From Lytechinus variegatus (lineage: Eukaryota; Echinodermata; Echinoidea; Temnopleuroida; Toxopneustidae): a stretch of DNA of 64,000 nt. The notes beneath the pieces are model-generated. The model was not told the origin of the DNA. It ran no database searches and saw nothing but the letters and a program-made list of their open reading frames with translations. The stretch spans positions 31,304,911 to 31,368,910 of the forward strand of contig NC_054749.1 in NCBI RefSeq assembly GCF_018143015.1. The letters run 5' to 3'. The translations under genes were made by a program, and so were the position numbers. Shown here piece by piece: positions 11,501-21,423 of this stretch; within the stretch, counting starts at the first letter, position 1; each line of letters begins with the position of its first letter.

Positions 11501-14500
11501 AGTCTGTATAAGGTGTTAGTAAATCAAAGCAGGGACAGCATGGAATACATCTAAGAAGTAAATCTGCTGGATTAGGATGAAGACTGCATTCTCAAAGTAG
11601 GCCTACACGTATGTGAGGAAGGGACAACTTGAAATGGGATGTCAATTTCTATTTTTTCAATGTATACTGATAAAGAAGTTGTCATTATATTCACATGCAT
11701 GATGAAATATATATTTTGAATGTTTGTTTCTGATTGCAGAGGCTATTAGAGATGCAAGACAGGTGACGGTGGAATCTATCCCGCTCCCAGATGCCCCAAA
11801 TGGTAAGATAATTTCATTATTTTTATGTTTTCAAGGTAAAGTCCATCCCAACAAGAATTTATTTGAATAAACAGAGAAAAACAAAATAACAGAAGATCTT
11901 ATCTAAATCAGATAAGAAAGTCATGACATATCAAATTCTTGCTTATAAAAATTAATTTCACAAAACAGTGATGTGATCAACACAGCCTGTCTGCAAATTA
12001 GGGATCCATTGATGTCACACACTCACTGTTTGCTTTGTATTTTTATGAAATATCAAATATTTCATTATTTTCAATAATGTAAGCAATAGGTGGATTTCTC
12101 ATTAAACATATGAAGTTGCCATGAATGAATATGATCCAGTCAATACCTGATTCATTATCAAATCTTTGAAAAATATTACTTTTTGACATGTGTGTAATCT
12201 ACCTTGTCAGGCAAAATACCTGACAGGTCCTTTCATGAAACGCTCCTCAGATTCCTACCAACAAATAAATCAAAGATTAGTTAAAAAAGACCTTTATGAA
12301 AAACCTATTCTTGATTTCCACACTGTGTTTGTATTGACATATTTGACACTGTTCTGCTGGGAAATGGTAATGAAAATAATTAATTGGTGACTTGATAATA
12401 TCTATACTTTCTTCCTCTACCCTCAGCCCCCTCTGCCATACCCCTCCCTCAGGATATCCCCCTCCCAGGGGCACAGCCGCCCTCCATCTTGAAGAAAAGC
12501 TCATCATATGGGTAAGTAAAGTATTCCTCAAGGAAGTTTGTTTCAACTTGATTTTAAATATGTGTTCTTACTAAGTTAGTTCTTACTACATGTAGGTATT
12601 GTAATTATATTATTTAAATAGCTTCAAAGCCCCTTCTGATGAAAGAAATTAATTTCAACTATATTTCATCATTCATTCCACAGTGAATAGTGATTATGAT
12701 ATTCTGATATTCTCTTAAAGTTATGGTAAAACTGATATTCAAAATACTAAATAGCAACATATGACAGAAGTGATATGAGACTAATACCTGAGTCACATTT
12801 GCTCTACGGCGGCCGTACGGCGAGTAAAAAACAGCTGTTATATCAAATTTCATTCGAACCACCTATATGTAGCTGGTACAAAATATCAAAACAGCTGTTT
12901 TGACTTGCTGTACAGCCACCTTAGGGCAAATGTGACACGGTTATGAACTGCAATACAGTAGTGGATCAGTACCGGTATATCAATGACTCTGAATAGAGAA
13001 TTCCATTCATATGTTTTTATTATTTGTATAATCTTAACGTTCTTAGTTGCAATTTTTCAATTTTGTACACTGTACATTTTTCTATTGCAAATATAAACCA
13101 ATGCAAACCTATGTTATGTTTGTCTTCCAGACATTTTAATTTTTTTCTGTTTTAGGGATGTGTTTGTGATGTCATATATAGTCATTGTTGTTTGAATCGC
13201 AATTTATAGGCAAAATAGATGAAATTTTAATATTCTGATTTATTCAAATGCCTTATGCACGACTATAACTTAATGTACACCATTTGCTTAATCTTCTCTA
13301 CAGCCCACCGTTGATACCGCCCCCATTCATGGCAACCCTTCCTCCTGTGCTACCCACCCTGACCTGGCCATATTGTCTCCCTAATGGGAAGAAACCCCCA
13401 GGACCACCACCAGGCTTGCCACCAGGGGTATCTGTACCGCCCCCTGGACCCCCTTCGGGTCTTCCTCCACATCTTGCTGCTGTACATGAAATGGAACAGT
13501 TACTAAGAGCTGAAAGAGGTCAGTACTTGATCACTATGTCTGATTGTCCTCCTTCATGTACATTGTTAGTAACCAGTTGAAAGTATATTGTCTAATGATT
13601 AAGTTGAAAATTAATTTAAAAATTATTGTAATGTACATACTAAGATCATATTAAGATATTACTTTTTTTTTGAAGCTTAGAAATAAGAACTTCTGTCATG
13701 ATATATTTTGATATTCCTTAGATTGAATATTCAAGGATTTTTCAGAGAACTTAAAAAACCAGACCTTTTTCTACTTTTAAAATAATTTGTCATTTTTGCT
13801 CCCCCCCCCCCGAAAAGTAGTGCCTGGGGTACATGCTCCTTGCTCCCAGAGATATGCTACTGTCAAGCTGTACCTCATCATTTGACTTCCCTTTGTTACC
13901 TTGTGACTTATGTGGGAATTCAGTACATGTGCATCCCTTGTTAAAGACCTCAGCCGACTAAAACCCAATTAAAAGTGAAATTGACTTATCATAATCTTAT
14001 TAACTACAAAGCACAGTAATGCAGAATTTTATGCATTTAGCATGGCTTCTGAGATCACAATGATGTATCATTTTCTGACATCTTGATAAAATCAGTATGA
14101 CATTAGTTCACCCGCTCATTTTTAGACCCAAAGAGCATAATGTGTGTTTTTAAGTACGGATGGGGCAATTAGTCTCACCATGTCTTTACACTATGAAAAA
14201 TAATGCTGAGCTTTATCAGATCATATATGAATGAGGCTTTAGATGTACCTATTTCAATTCCTTCTTTAGATGAAGAGCTATCCTCCGATGAAGATGAGGA
14301 CATGGAGGAAGAGACAAGGAAAAGAAAGAATGAATCAGACGAGATGGAGACCGATGACAGCGATAGTGAGGACGAGAGAGAGCGAGAGAGGAGGAGAGCT
14401 GAAAGCAGCAGTGACAGCGATACAGAAGACAGCATGGCTGACGAACGTGAAAGGGAAGAACGAGAAAGGGAAGAGGAGAGGCAGAAGGAGATGGGTAGAA

Positions 14501-16552
14501 GGTTACGGCAGGACAGTGATAATGATCGGGATGACGATGATGATGATTATCGCAGAAGAAGACGACGCAGGAGAAGGTCGAGCAGCGATGAAGAAGATTA
14601 TAGAGAAAAGGGTAAATTTATTATTTTCTTTATCATGCAGTTCCCAATTTACACAGTTAACTAATGACTACAAGTTTTTCATCTACTACTTAAAAAAAAA
14701 ATAATGTAGGCCTATGCCATACATTGGTGGGAGATTGTGGGGCAGCAACATCTCCTTGTTCCATACACAATAGAATCCAGAGAAAGAAATGACAAATTGT
14801 GAAAGAGGAAGTAAATGGGTGATTTCAAGTATGGTGTTGAAATCTGGTGTTGGTGTTGGGACAACACCAACACCAGCTACAACACCGTACTTGAAATCAT
14901 GCTGGTGTTGGGATTGACCTCGGAATATATGACGTATTTCCGGCAGTTTGTGTTGAGCTCTGGTGTTGAATGTCGTTTGCTGAACCGAGCATTGCAGCTG
15001 GTGTTGACGATCTACGTGCAATTTCCCTATTCACCAACACCAACCCCCAGGGATTGGGAAAATCGTGATTTCAAGTTCGGTGTTGGTGTTGATGAACTGT
15101 AGTTCACGAGCAGGAGGCGAACACGATGAAACACCCCCACAAAATTATCTATTACAGTTAAGATGAGCGCAAATCATTAGAGTTTTACACATTTTAAAGA
15201 AAAATAATATTCATGCTTTCTGATTATTGCAGTGATCCTAACCTTTGCATTCTGTACGATAAGATTTTACTGCAATTTCTTCCTGATTTCACTTTCGTCG
15301 TCGAGAATTTCTCGCGTAAAGTTGAGATGATCAGCAGTGCAGCGCAGAGGCGTGACGTCATAGGATATCGATAACGCGATCGGTATCGCTCCTCTGAACT
15401 CAGCTCGGTGTTGGGGCTTGGTTCAGCAGCCTTTTCATGCTCTCAACACCAACACCGTACTTGAAATCACCCAATGTCTGTTTATATTTCAAAAATATTA
15501 CTTTATCAAAGTGCTTGTAAGTGATGTTGTCTGATTATTATTTCTGTTGTTGACCATTGCAGAGAAGAGATCTGTTCGTTTTGCTGATGATGGTGAGAAT
15601 GAAGAGAGTTCTGAGGCTACCTTGAGTCGGAAACTACCCCCTGGAATGACACCTTTGCAAGCCAGGATGTTGGCTATGGCAGGACAACAGATACCTGTAG
15701 CAGCAGAGAAAGACGAAGAGGAGGAAGAAGATGAGGAGGAACAAGAAGATGGAAGGGGTCATGATAAGGAAGACGATGAAGAAGATGAAGGTGATAGTGA
15801 CAGGAAAGGTGAACAGCCAGTGGATGAACAGTTGGAGGCTCTCAGGAAAGTTGTAGCAGCAGCAAAAGCTGTAATTCCTGCAAGCAGCGTGAGTACATCT
15901 GTTACAGCGGCAGGACTTGTAGCTCCTCCAGCACGGCTTCCTCCTGGTCCACCACCCACAGCTCCTCCAGGCTTCCCACCAGGTATGCCTGTACCTACAG
16001 GGGTGCCTCCCAACTTCAACAGACCTCCACCTCTTCGCCCACCTCCCCCACCCCTCAGGATGATCCCTCCAGGTCCCCCTGCTGGCCGACCTCCTGCACC
16101 ACCTCCAGGACCACCACCAGGTGTCCCACCACTCCTTCGAGGTGGTCCACCTCCACGCTTAACCCTTCCTCCCGGTATGCTGCCCCCCTCCTCGCCTTCC
16201 GATGCCTCCTCTAAGACCTGGTGTGCCACGCTTGGAGAACCCCAATGTCTTCTCTGCTGCGCCTATGATCAGACGCCTCCCAACAAGAGCAGAAGAAGCT
16301 GCTGACGTCAAGTCCTCTGCTACCATTGAAGCCAAACCCCAGATCAGGAATCTCACTGCAGATGTGACTCGCTTCATGCCAACTTCGCTTCGTGTGAAGA
16401 GAGACGCTAAGGGTAAAACAAAGGGCCTGAAAGTGGGTGGAGTGGAAGAAGCAGCCATGGCTCCGGCTATGAAACCCAACCCTGCTGTACAGTCAGCCAC
16501 CAAGGACGATGCTTATGATCAATTCATGAAAGAAATGGGTGAACTCATGTAA
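5513..16552 (+). CDS. WBP11: WW domain-binding protein 11 (10 coding exons)
   Basis: Exons: 5513-5576, 8177-8208, 9056-9149, 9765-9862, 10641-10728, 11740-11802, 12427-12511, 13304-13518, 14270-14611, 15563-16552. Phases chain exactly until one surplus base in exon 10; ignoring it, the product is about 689 aa. WBP11 is a nuclear pre-mRNA splicing cofactor that binds WW-domain proteins such as PQBP1 and regulates PP1. The N-terminus (MGRRSINTTKSGKYMNPTDQ, then ARKEARKRELKK and NKKQR) is the conserved Wbp11 domain. Exon 7 encodes DIPLPGAQPPSILKK, as I recall it from the human protein. Exon 8 and exon 10 are rich in PPGPPPG WW ligands. Exon 9 is acidic with RE repeats and a nine-Arg run. KRSVRF (residues 362-367) fits the PP1 RVxF motif. 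The C-terminus KDDAYDQFMKEMGELM matches the family ending. The start codon has A at -3 and G at +4. Intron 2 starts with GC. Confidence 0.93.
6094..6884. mobile_element. Outer MITE, CAGTAGAGGCGCTGG ends, hosting a nested element
   Basis: Left end CAGTAGAGGCGCTGGTCAG and right end CTGGGACAATCCC...CCAGCATCTCTACTG are imperfect inverse copies over about 40 bp. The flanks ATTACAT and ATTATAT look like a diverged 7-bp target duplication. A second element (6253-6699) sits inside it. It lies in WBP11 intron 1. CAG...CTG ends with a 7-8 bp duplication suggest a hAT-type origin. Confidence 0.6.
6253..6699. mobile_element. Complete 447-bp MITE of the AGTAGAGGCGC family
   Basis: Terminal inverted repeats AGTAGAGGCGCACGGCCAAT and its inverse before CCTCTACTG are each followed inward by several GGAGAC/GTCTCC units. 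CTCAGG occurs immediately on both sides (6247-6252 and 6700-6705) and may be the target duplication. The centre shares GAGGTC and TGTTGTCA-type blocks with the fragments at 565-750 and 1921-2270. Noncoding. Confidence 0.75.
6885..8176 (+). other. Rest of WBP11 intron 1
   Basis: Mostly single-copy-looking AT-rich sequence without a recognisable gene or repeat. A short ORF on the minus strand at 7235-7465 has no similarity I can name. Regulatory elements of WBP11 could lie here but none is identifiable by eye. Confidence 0.4.
8209..9055 (+). other. WBP11 intron 2, a GC-AG intron
   Basis: Exon 2 must end at 8208 to keep the frame (TTA AAG AAG, then AAC AAG AAG CAG in exon 3). The next bases are GCAAGT, so the donor is the rare GC type with an otherwise strong consensus. 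The acceptor is TTATTAG at 9055. The conserved protein across the junction (ELKK then NKKQR) fixes the position. No repeat or RNA gene is visible inside. Confidence 0.75.
10148..10451 (+). repeat. Two-copy tandem duplication, about 160-bp unit
   Basis: The segment with GGAATAGGCCTAGAATTCC, ATCTCTGTATGTAGC and AAATAAATTCAAATTGAATA occurs twice in direct order (about 10148-10308 and 10309-10451). The second copy lacks a short stretch. It lies in WBP11 intron 4 and is noncoding. Confidence 0.8.
10522..10620 (+). repeat. GAT/GGT microsatellite
   Basis: Imperfect ATG/GAT/GGT repeats just upstream of the WBP11 exon 5 acceptor. The methionine-rich ORF that reads into exon 5 from here is an artefact of the repeat. 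Confidence 0.8.
10804..10950. mobile_element. Short MITE, ATTGCATAAAAGTTAC family
   Basis: The ends ATTGCATAAAAGTTAC and the inverse GGTAACTTCTATACAA frame internal GGTAACTACCATGG and AAGTTACCATAATGGTAACT blocks, themselves hairpin-forming. Close relatives lie at 53399-53534 and, more diverged, at 18781-18939. It lies in WBP11 intron 5 and is noncoding. Confidence 0.65.
11240..11396. mobile_element. Short foldback MITE with CATAA...TTATG ends
   Basis: GGTCGGTTTCATAAATCTTGT on the left pairs imperfectly with the inverse of ACAAGTCTTATGAAACAGGACC on the right. The length of 157 bp and the AT-rich middle without coding sequence fit a MITE. It lies in WBP11 intron 5. Confidence 0.6.
12792..12936. 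mobile_element. 145-bp hairpin element
   Basis: GTCACATTTGC at the left end is inverted as GCAAATGTGAC at the right. A second internal inverted pair, AACAGCTGTT / AACAGCTGTTTT, lies nearer the centre, and CpG-rich segments (CTACGGCGGCCGTACGGCG and CTGTACAGCCACCTTAG) face each other. It lies in WBP11 intron 7. Confidence 0.65.
14817..15472. mobile_element. 656-bp element with GGGTGATTTCAAGTATGG ends and GTT-GGT repeats
   Basis: Left end GGGTGATTTCAAGTATGGTG and the inverse CACCGTACTTGAAATCACCC at the right. The same TTTCAAGT(A/T)(T/C)GGTGTTG motif recurs internally near 14885 and 15070. GGTGTT/AACACC units make several nested hairpins, one nearly perfect at 14821-14898. A CpG-richer centre includes ATAACGCGATCGG. 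It lies in WBP11 intron 9, a few tens of bases before exon 10. No transposase. Confidence 0.75.
15563..16552 (+). CDS. WBP11: WBP11 last exon with a +1 frame disruption
   Basis: The frame entered from exon 9 runs from the RVxF motif through the LPPGMTPLQARMLAMAGQQ block and a long Pro/Gly stretch. It would then leave the family sequence and stop at 16305. The conserved C-terminal part (ENPNVFSAAP, then KPQIRNLTADVTRFMPT, then the terminal KDDAYDQFMKEM) lies in the next frame, open from about 16181 to the stop at 16550-16552. The switch falls at the run of six C at 16183-16188; reading it as five C joins both halves. The summed exons (2071 nt) are one base over a multiple of three. A sequencing or assembly indel is the simplest explanation. 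A real allele or an unrecognised small intron is possible. Confidence 0.85.
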
Positions 16553-16744
16553 ATGTGTGGTAACTTTCACTTTAATTGGACTTGCAGCTTCCATATTACG
16601 CGATCATGAACAGCTTTGTCAAAATCATTCATCAGGCCTATTGTCATTGAAGCTTCTGCTATGGCTTGTCTTGCTCAATACAAGTAAAAGACTGCTGTTC
16701 TTATTTTTTAAACACAAAATGGCATGTATGTGGTCACTTATCCT

Positions 16745-17331
16745 TTAACCCTAACTAGGCTATGACATCCCCGGCCATTGGCCATGTGATCATGCGAAAA
16801 TTAAACATAGGTTATCAACGGCCTAATCTACAGAATAGTACAGATATTTTTTTTCAAGAAAATAAGTTTTATTCAATTATGCTGATTTATGTGTAATAAA
16901 CATGTTAAATCATACTTTTTGCTCCAACTCCTGAAACGAAGCTCCGAATGTGCTAATTTAGGGTGTAGGTGGTGTTTTTAGCAAGTGTACTTTTATTTTT
17001 GCAATTTCTTTTTGGTGTATTCTACCGTTTTCACCATTTTTGCAATGAAATTGTTGGTAACACTAATGCAATCATAACAGCATAAAATGAAGTAAGTTGA
17101 ATCAGTAAAAGCAAAAATATTCATTGATTTATGGTATTTTGCTGAAAACACAAATTGTATAATTGTACACAAAACCATGTTTTTTAGGAAATGTTGGTGC
17201 GACACATGTAAAGTACTTCAGAACCCAGTTGTCGCAGATGTAGTCATGGTGAAAGCATTTCACGTTGCAAACATATTGTGTGAAGCATTGGGGGGGGGGG
17301 GGCTGCCAGCCCCCAGTATAGTTAGGGTTAA
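16745..17331. mobile_element. piggyBac-like MITE with TTAACCCTAACTA ends
   Basis: TTAA CCCTAACTA at 16745 faces TAGTTAGGG TTAA at 17320-17331. The TTAA duplication followed by CCCTA resembles the start of piggyBac ends. A G11 run near 17291 and CCATTGGCCATG-type sequence lie inside. It begins about 190 bp after the WBP11 stop codon and contains ATTAAA (16800-16805) and AATAAA (16895-16900). Confidence 0.7.
16895..16900 (+). terminator. Candidate WBP11 polyadenylation signal
   Basis: AATAAA about 345 bp after the WBP11 stop codon. I find no AATAAA or ATTAAA between the stop and 16744, so the first candidates (ATTAAA at 16800 and this one) both lie in the piggyBac-like MITE. The actual cleavage site is unknown. 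Confidence 0.4.
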
Positions 17332-17395
17332 TGTATACTATTAAGCATTTGAGACCTCATGACATAACACTTCATTGCATATCATTTTTGTACAC

Positions 17396-17966
17396 CCTTC
17401 CTAAGACGGGACGTATTATGGTATCACGCTCGGTGTCCGTCCGTCTGTCCGTTAACTTTTCCTTATTAGCGCGATAACTTTAGTTTGACTTACCTAGGCT
17501 CATATAATTTGGTGTGTATGATACTAGCATGGATCCAAGGAAGCCTATTGATTTTGAGGTCAAGGTCAGAGTGACCTATTTTCATCTTACCCTTCTGCAG
17601 TCCTTGTAAACGCGATAACTTCAGTTTTATCTTAACCTATGCTCATATAATTTGGTGTGTGATACTAGCAAGGATCCCAGGAAGCCTATTGATTTTGAGG
17701 TCCAAAGGTCAAGGTCACACTGACATGTTTTCATCTTACCCTTCTGCAGTCCTTGTAAACGTGATAACTTCAGTTTAACTTAATCTAGGCTCATACGGTA
17801 TGGTATGTATGATACTAGCATAGATCCTAGCAATTCTATTGATTTTGAGGCCAAAAGTTCAAAGGTGAAGTCGCCAGCCACCTTCTACTTTTCTTGCTTG
17901 ACCAATAACTCAATTTTCTGCGTTACAGACGGGCGTATTATGTGCTCACCTTAGCGACACTCTTGT
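17396..17966 (+). repeat. Tandem-unit interspersed repeat (CGTATTATG family)
   Basis: Opens with GGGACGTATTATGG and a TCCGTCCGTCTGTCCG run. Three units of about 150 bp follow, each with CGATAACTT, CTCATA..(TT)TGG and GATACTAGCA and then ATTGATTTTGAGG. It closes with GGGCGTATTATG and ACACTCTTG. The closing part recurs at 34065-34205. AGGTCA-type motifs occur within the units. Noncoding. Confidence 0.75.
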
Positions 17967-18780
17967 TTTAAATCTTTGTCATATTTGTTCAGAAACATCA
18001 GATTATACATGTAGTTTGAATTATCTTAGACAATTGACCAGTAAGATTTTATATACGTCTACATGTATATAAATCTGTACCCTGTGTTTAAACTTGAAAG
18101 TCCCTTGTAACAATCAAACTAAACTTTCAAAGTCTACTCATGTTGCAGGTACATCTCAAGGCACTAGCTCAGTAAAGGTCCTCTTTCACATTGGTTTTCT
18201 CAAGGTCTCAGAGGTTTTGAACTTGAATGATTATGGTCTAGAATGATTACACCATGTGAAATATGAATGTCTGGTTTATATGGCCACGGCATCTTACAGA
18301 ATAAAACATGTGTATCACTTGATGTGAATATTTAAAGTTGGAAGAAACTACTGGTCAATTTCTGAATCGTCATATGAAACTGATGTGTAATTTTATGGTT
18401 TCATGTCTTTTTCTTCTTAGGTGTAAATTACAAATAATTTTGGAAACACATGTAGCCAAATTGATTAGGTTTCTTAGAATAATTCTAAACCAACAACTGA
18501 AGGTAGTTAGTAATTTATATATTATGTTAATTGTTGTAAAGGTGTAGATGTTCTTCTTCCCATGTGTTATGATTCTCTGTACCATCCAATTTTGAGGTTA
18601 TTGAATTCACTCAAAACTCTTGAGGCAGAGGAGTTCTGATGATATACATTTATAAATAGATTTTAAACATTATATGTGTTTGTATAATATGCCAGTTGAT
18701 AAATTGCAATGTCAAATAGCATACATGCTTGTGAATTATTATTTGAATGAACTAAGAATGAACTACTTCTACAGACTTGT

Positions 18781-18939
18781 GGCCCTGTTTCATAAGAGTT
18801 GGTAACTTTGCCATTATCAGAATTACAGGACTCAATAGCCAGTCAAATTAAAGGTTATCATGGTCGATACCATAATGGCAAAGTTACCACAAAGGTTACG
18901 TCTTCATGAAAAATTGTAGGTCCATGATGAAACAGGGTC
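18781..18939. mobile_element. Foldback MITE, CCCTGTTTCAT ends
   Basis: CCCTGTTTCATAAGAGTTGG on the left is the inverse of GATGAAACAGGG on the right. Inner arms GGTAACTTTGCCATTAT and ATAATGGCAAAGTTACC are inverse copies. The GGTAACT core links it to the elements at 10804 and 53399. Confidence 0.75.
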
Positions 18940-20126
18940 AAGGATATGGAGAAGGGGGGGGGGGGATAAAGATGGAGAGAGAGAAGATGAGATTTGGAGT
19001 AATGGGCATATTTTAATAAGTTCAGGGGAGGAGTAAGAGTGGGAGAAGGAAAAAGAAACAGACTGAATAATTGAAAGAAGAGCATGGGAATGAAACTACA
19101 GGTGGGGGTAAAAAGAATGATTTGCGAGTTTTGCTCAGTGACACAGAGAAAACATAGAAGAGAAAGATTATCAGGTCAGAGCTACATTTATAAGAAGTCT
19201 TTGCCAATATAAGAAACAGAACAGCAGCAGCTCCATTCTAGATTCAGACTGTATGAAATATTTATTATCATCTTATTTATATTTTATTTCTCTAGAGACA
19301 GTGATTTTCCGTTTTACCGGTAAAATGGAAATTTGTTTGGTTCTTATACTTTTCATGTAAAATTTCATGGAATTGGCCTTTGCAAAATGGAATTCAGGTT
19401 TTTGCTGTGTACATTTTCAGTGACAAAAAAGAAATTCAATTTTTATATCAAGTTGAAACGGAATAACAGATTTTCAGGAACGGAAAAGACCATTTTTTTA
19501 AACGGAAAATCACTGTGTCTACTTCTCTTCCTATATTCTCCAATCTTTGTCAAAGGCTGAGAGGCATCCTTTGCCATTTGAAAAACATTACTTTCTGTTC
19601 TTGACTCCCCCGTTTGGTTCACTGAGCAAAAAATACCTACTCATAACAGAGTCGATGCATTGATGTTATGAGCAGAGATGTGTGTCTGAATGCTCCTATG
19701 TCATGAGTGACAATTGCAATCTAGCACCACTTGTGACCATGTTCATGCTGTGGAATATGGATAACAAGAGGGGATAAGGTATGAGACTAAGATTATTGAT
19801 TGCAAGTGGTGATAACGTGGTAACTGATCACTTCTGGTGATTGATAGCACTGTCCATCGCAAGTGGTGGTGATATGCTAATGTTCTCACAAGAAAGAGTG
19901 AAGTGTCTTTCTCATGGGTGTGAGAGTTCAGATTTTTTTGTTCTGATTTTCAGCTTAATTTCAGCTTATTTTTTTGGCTTTCCTCTGTACAAAAAGTATG
20001 GGAGCTCTTTCTATTTCAGATTTTTTCATCACTCAGCTTTTTTTCAGATCTTTTCATTTGTGACCTCTCACACCCCTGCTTTCTATACCATGCCCATCTC
20101 CTTTGCATTGGTATCGCTTGTTCTTG
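18940..20126. other. Convergent intergenic sequence
   Basis: Contains a G-run near 18954, purine-rich GGAGA/AGAGA sequence at 18930-19080, and an inverted pair around 19301-19515: TTTTCCGTTTTACCGG near the left and AACGGAAAATCACTG near the right, both next to GACAGTGATTTTCC-type sequence. That is probably another small foldback element. No gene is recognised. Confidence 0.4.
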
Positions 20127-20244
20127 TTAAGCCCCTTTCACAATTGGTGGTGCGACTGCTTACAACCGTTGCGATTGTATGCAACATATACTGTGACCAA
20201 TTGATCGTAAACGATCGCATGAGCAATTGTGAAAGCCCCTTTAA
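20127..20244. mobile_element. 118-bp TTAA-flanked MITE
   Basis: TTAA GCCCCTTTCACAATTG at the left and CAATTGTGAAAGCCCCT TTAA at the right are inverse copies and the flanks are TTAA. ACGATCGCATGAGCAATTG-like sequence fills the centre. It lies within a 170-codon ORF (19841-20353), which I do not consider a gene. Confidence 0.75.
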
Positions 20245-21423
20245 TCCAATCTCGCTAAAACTGTGGAAAGGCTTGTTTCTCATCCATGAGGTTTTTGCAT
20301 TGCTACTTTGTAGGAAAAAAAAAACATTGAACAAAACATTGATGGATGCATGAGTGCTTTATGATTTAAAAAAACACTTTGAATCCACAATTGCATTTTG
20401 GCATCAAAAGCTTTCCATAATTTGATTTTAAGACAGGGCCCTGATCTACAAAGGTTGAGAGGCATGCACATTTTAATTTTTCAAGAGATCCCTTTATTAA
20501 TGGCCACTGATTGTGGCTCACTAATTTCAGCATCAACACTCTTAGAAAATGTATTATGGTAGGTCTGGACAAAAAGAACTGATAGAAATAGAAATTGCTT
20601 TTACTCTTTTAATTGCTTGCATATAATCATTCTACTAAATTAATGATGAAATTTCATTATCGTCATATTGGAACAGTTGTAGGCAATATTGAGTACTTAG
20701 GTTCCAGCCTTCCTCATGATTCTCCAGCAGCACTCAACAAATCTTCATGAAGATGATTTCACAAATTCTTGGATTAGTACTATCAGCTCTTGCCAGACTG
20801 GGTGCACTTAGACCTCAACTTGCCAAGTCAAGTGTCTTGGCTTAAGGATGCGACCTTAAAGACTGGGTAGCATAAGTAAGAACAGCACACCTGAAGGTGT
20901 GTGCTACATGTGTATCTATTCAACTCTTGAGACTGGCTACAAGGAGAGAAACCTTGCCTTTTCAGCTTCTCAATTACACAAATAAAACATGTCCATAAAC
21001 ATTTCTTTATTAAGAGTCTGAGGGAAAGTGGGGTCCCGAGCTCTCACAGGAAGTGGACTATGATTTATTGGCAACAAGATTTGGGTAAAAATACTAGATG
21101 TACCTGTAGCATGGCTGTGTCTTCTGAGATCAGGCAACCAAACTTTCCCATCAGACATTCCTTTCCTGCTTCACGCATAGTAAGTTAACCATGTAAGGTG
21201 ATGTGTTTGGAATATACAATGCATTATATAACATTGGTCATAAACACTCTATTCCACTCCAAGTGATGAACAACTGTTCTTGGCTAAAGACCCCAATGGT
21301 GTCTTTTTTAACCTCCATGAAAGCCAATGCATGAGAGGCCCTTGACAGTGTCACATTCCACAGTTTATCACTGTCTTCCAGTCACAAGGTCTGAATCTAA
21401 AATTCTGGAGGAATCATCCATTA
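20245..21423. other. Convergent intergenic and AROS 3' flank
   Basis: No recognisable gene. TTTATT at 21006-21011 gives AATAAA on the minus strand, about 415 bp after the AROS stop codon, and is a candidate polyadenylation signal for that gene. Confidence 0.4.

Noticed and set aside
15759..16229. 156-codon Gly-rich ORF on the minus strand
   Set aside because: It is the antisense of the proline-rich WBP11 exon 10, open only because of base composition.
19841..20353. 170-codon ORF with hydrophobic stretches
   Set aside because: It contains a TTAA MITE at 20127-20244, has no recognisable domain, and has no supporting splice or start context.
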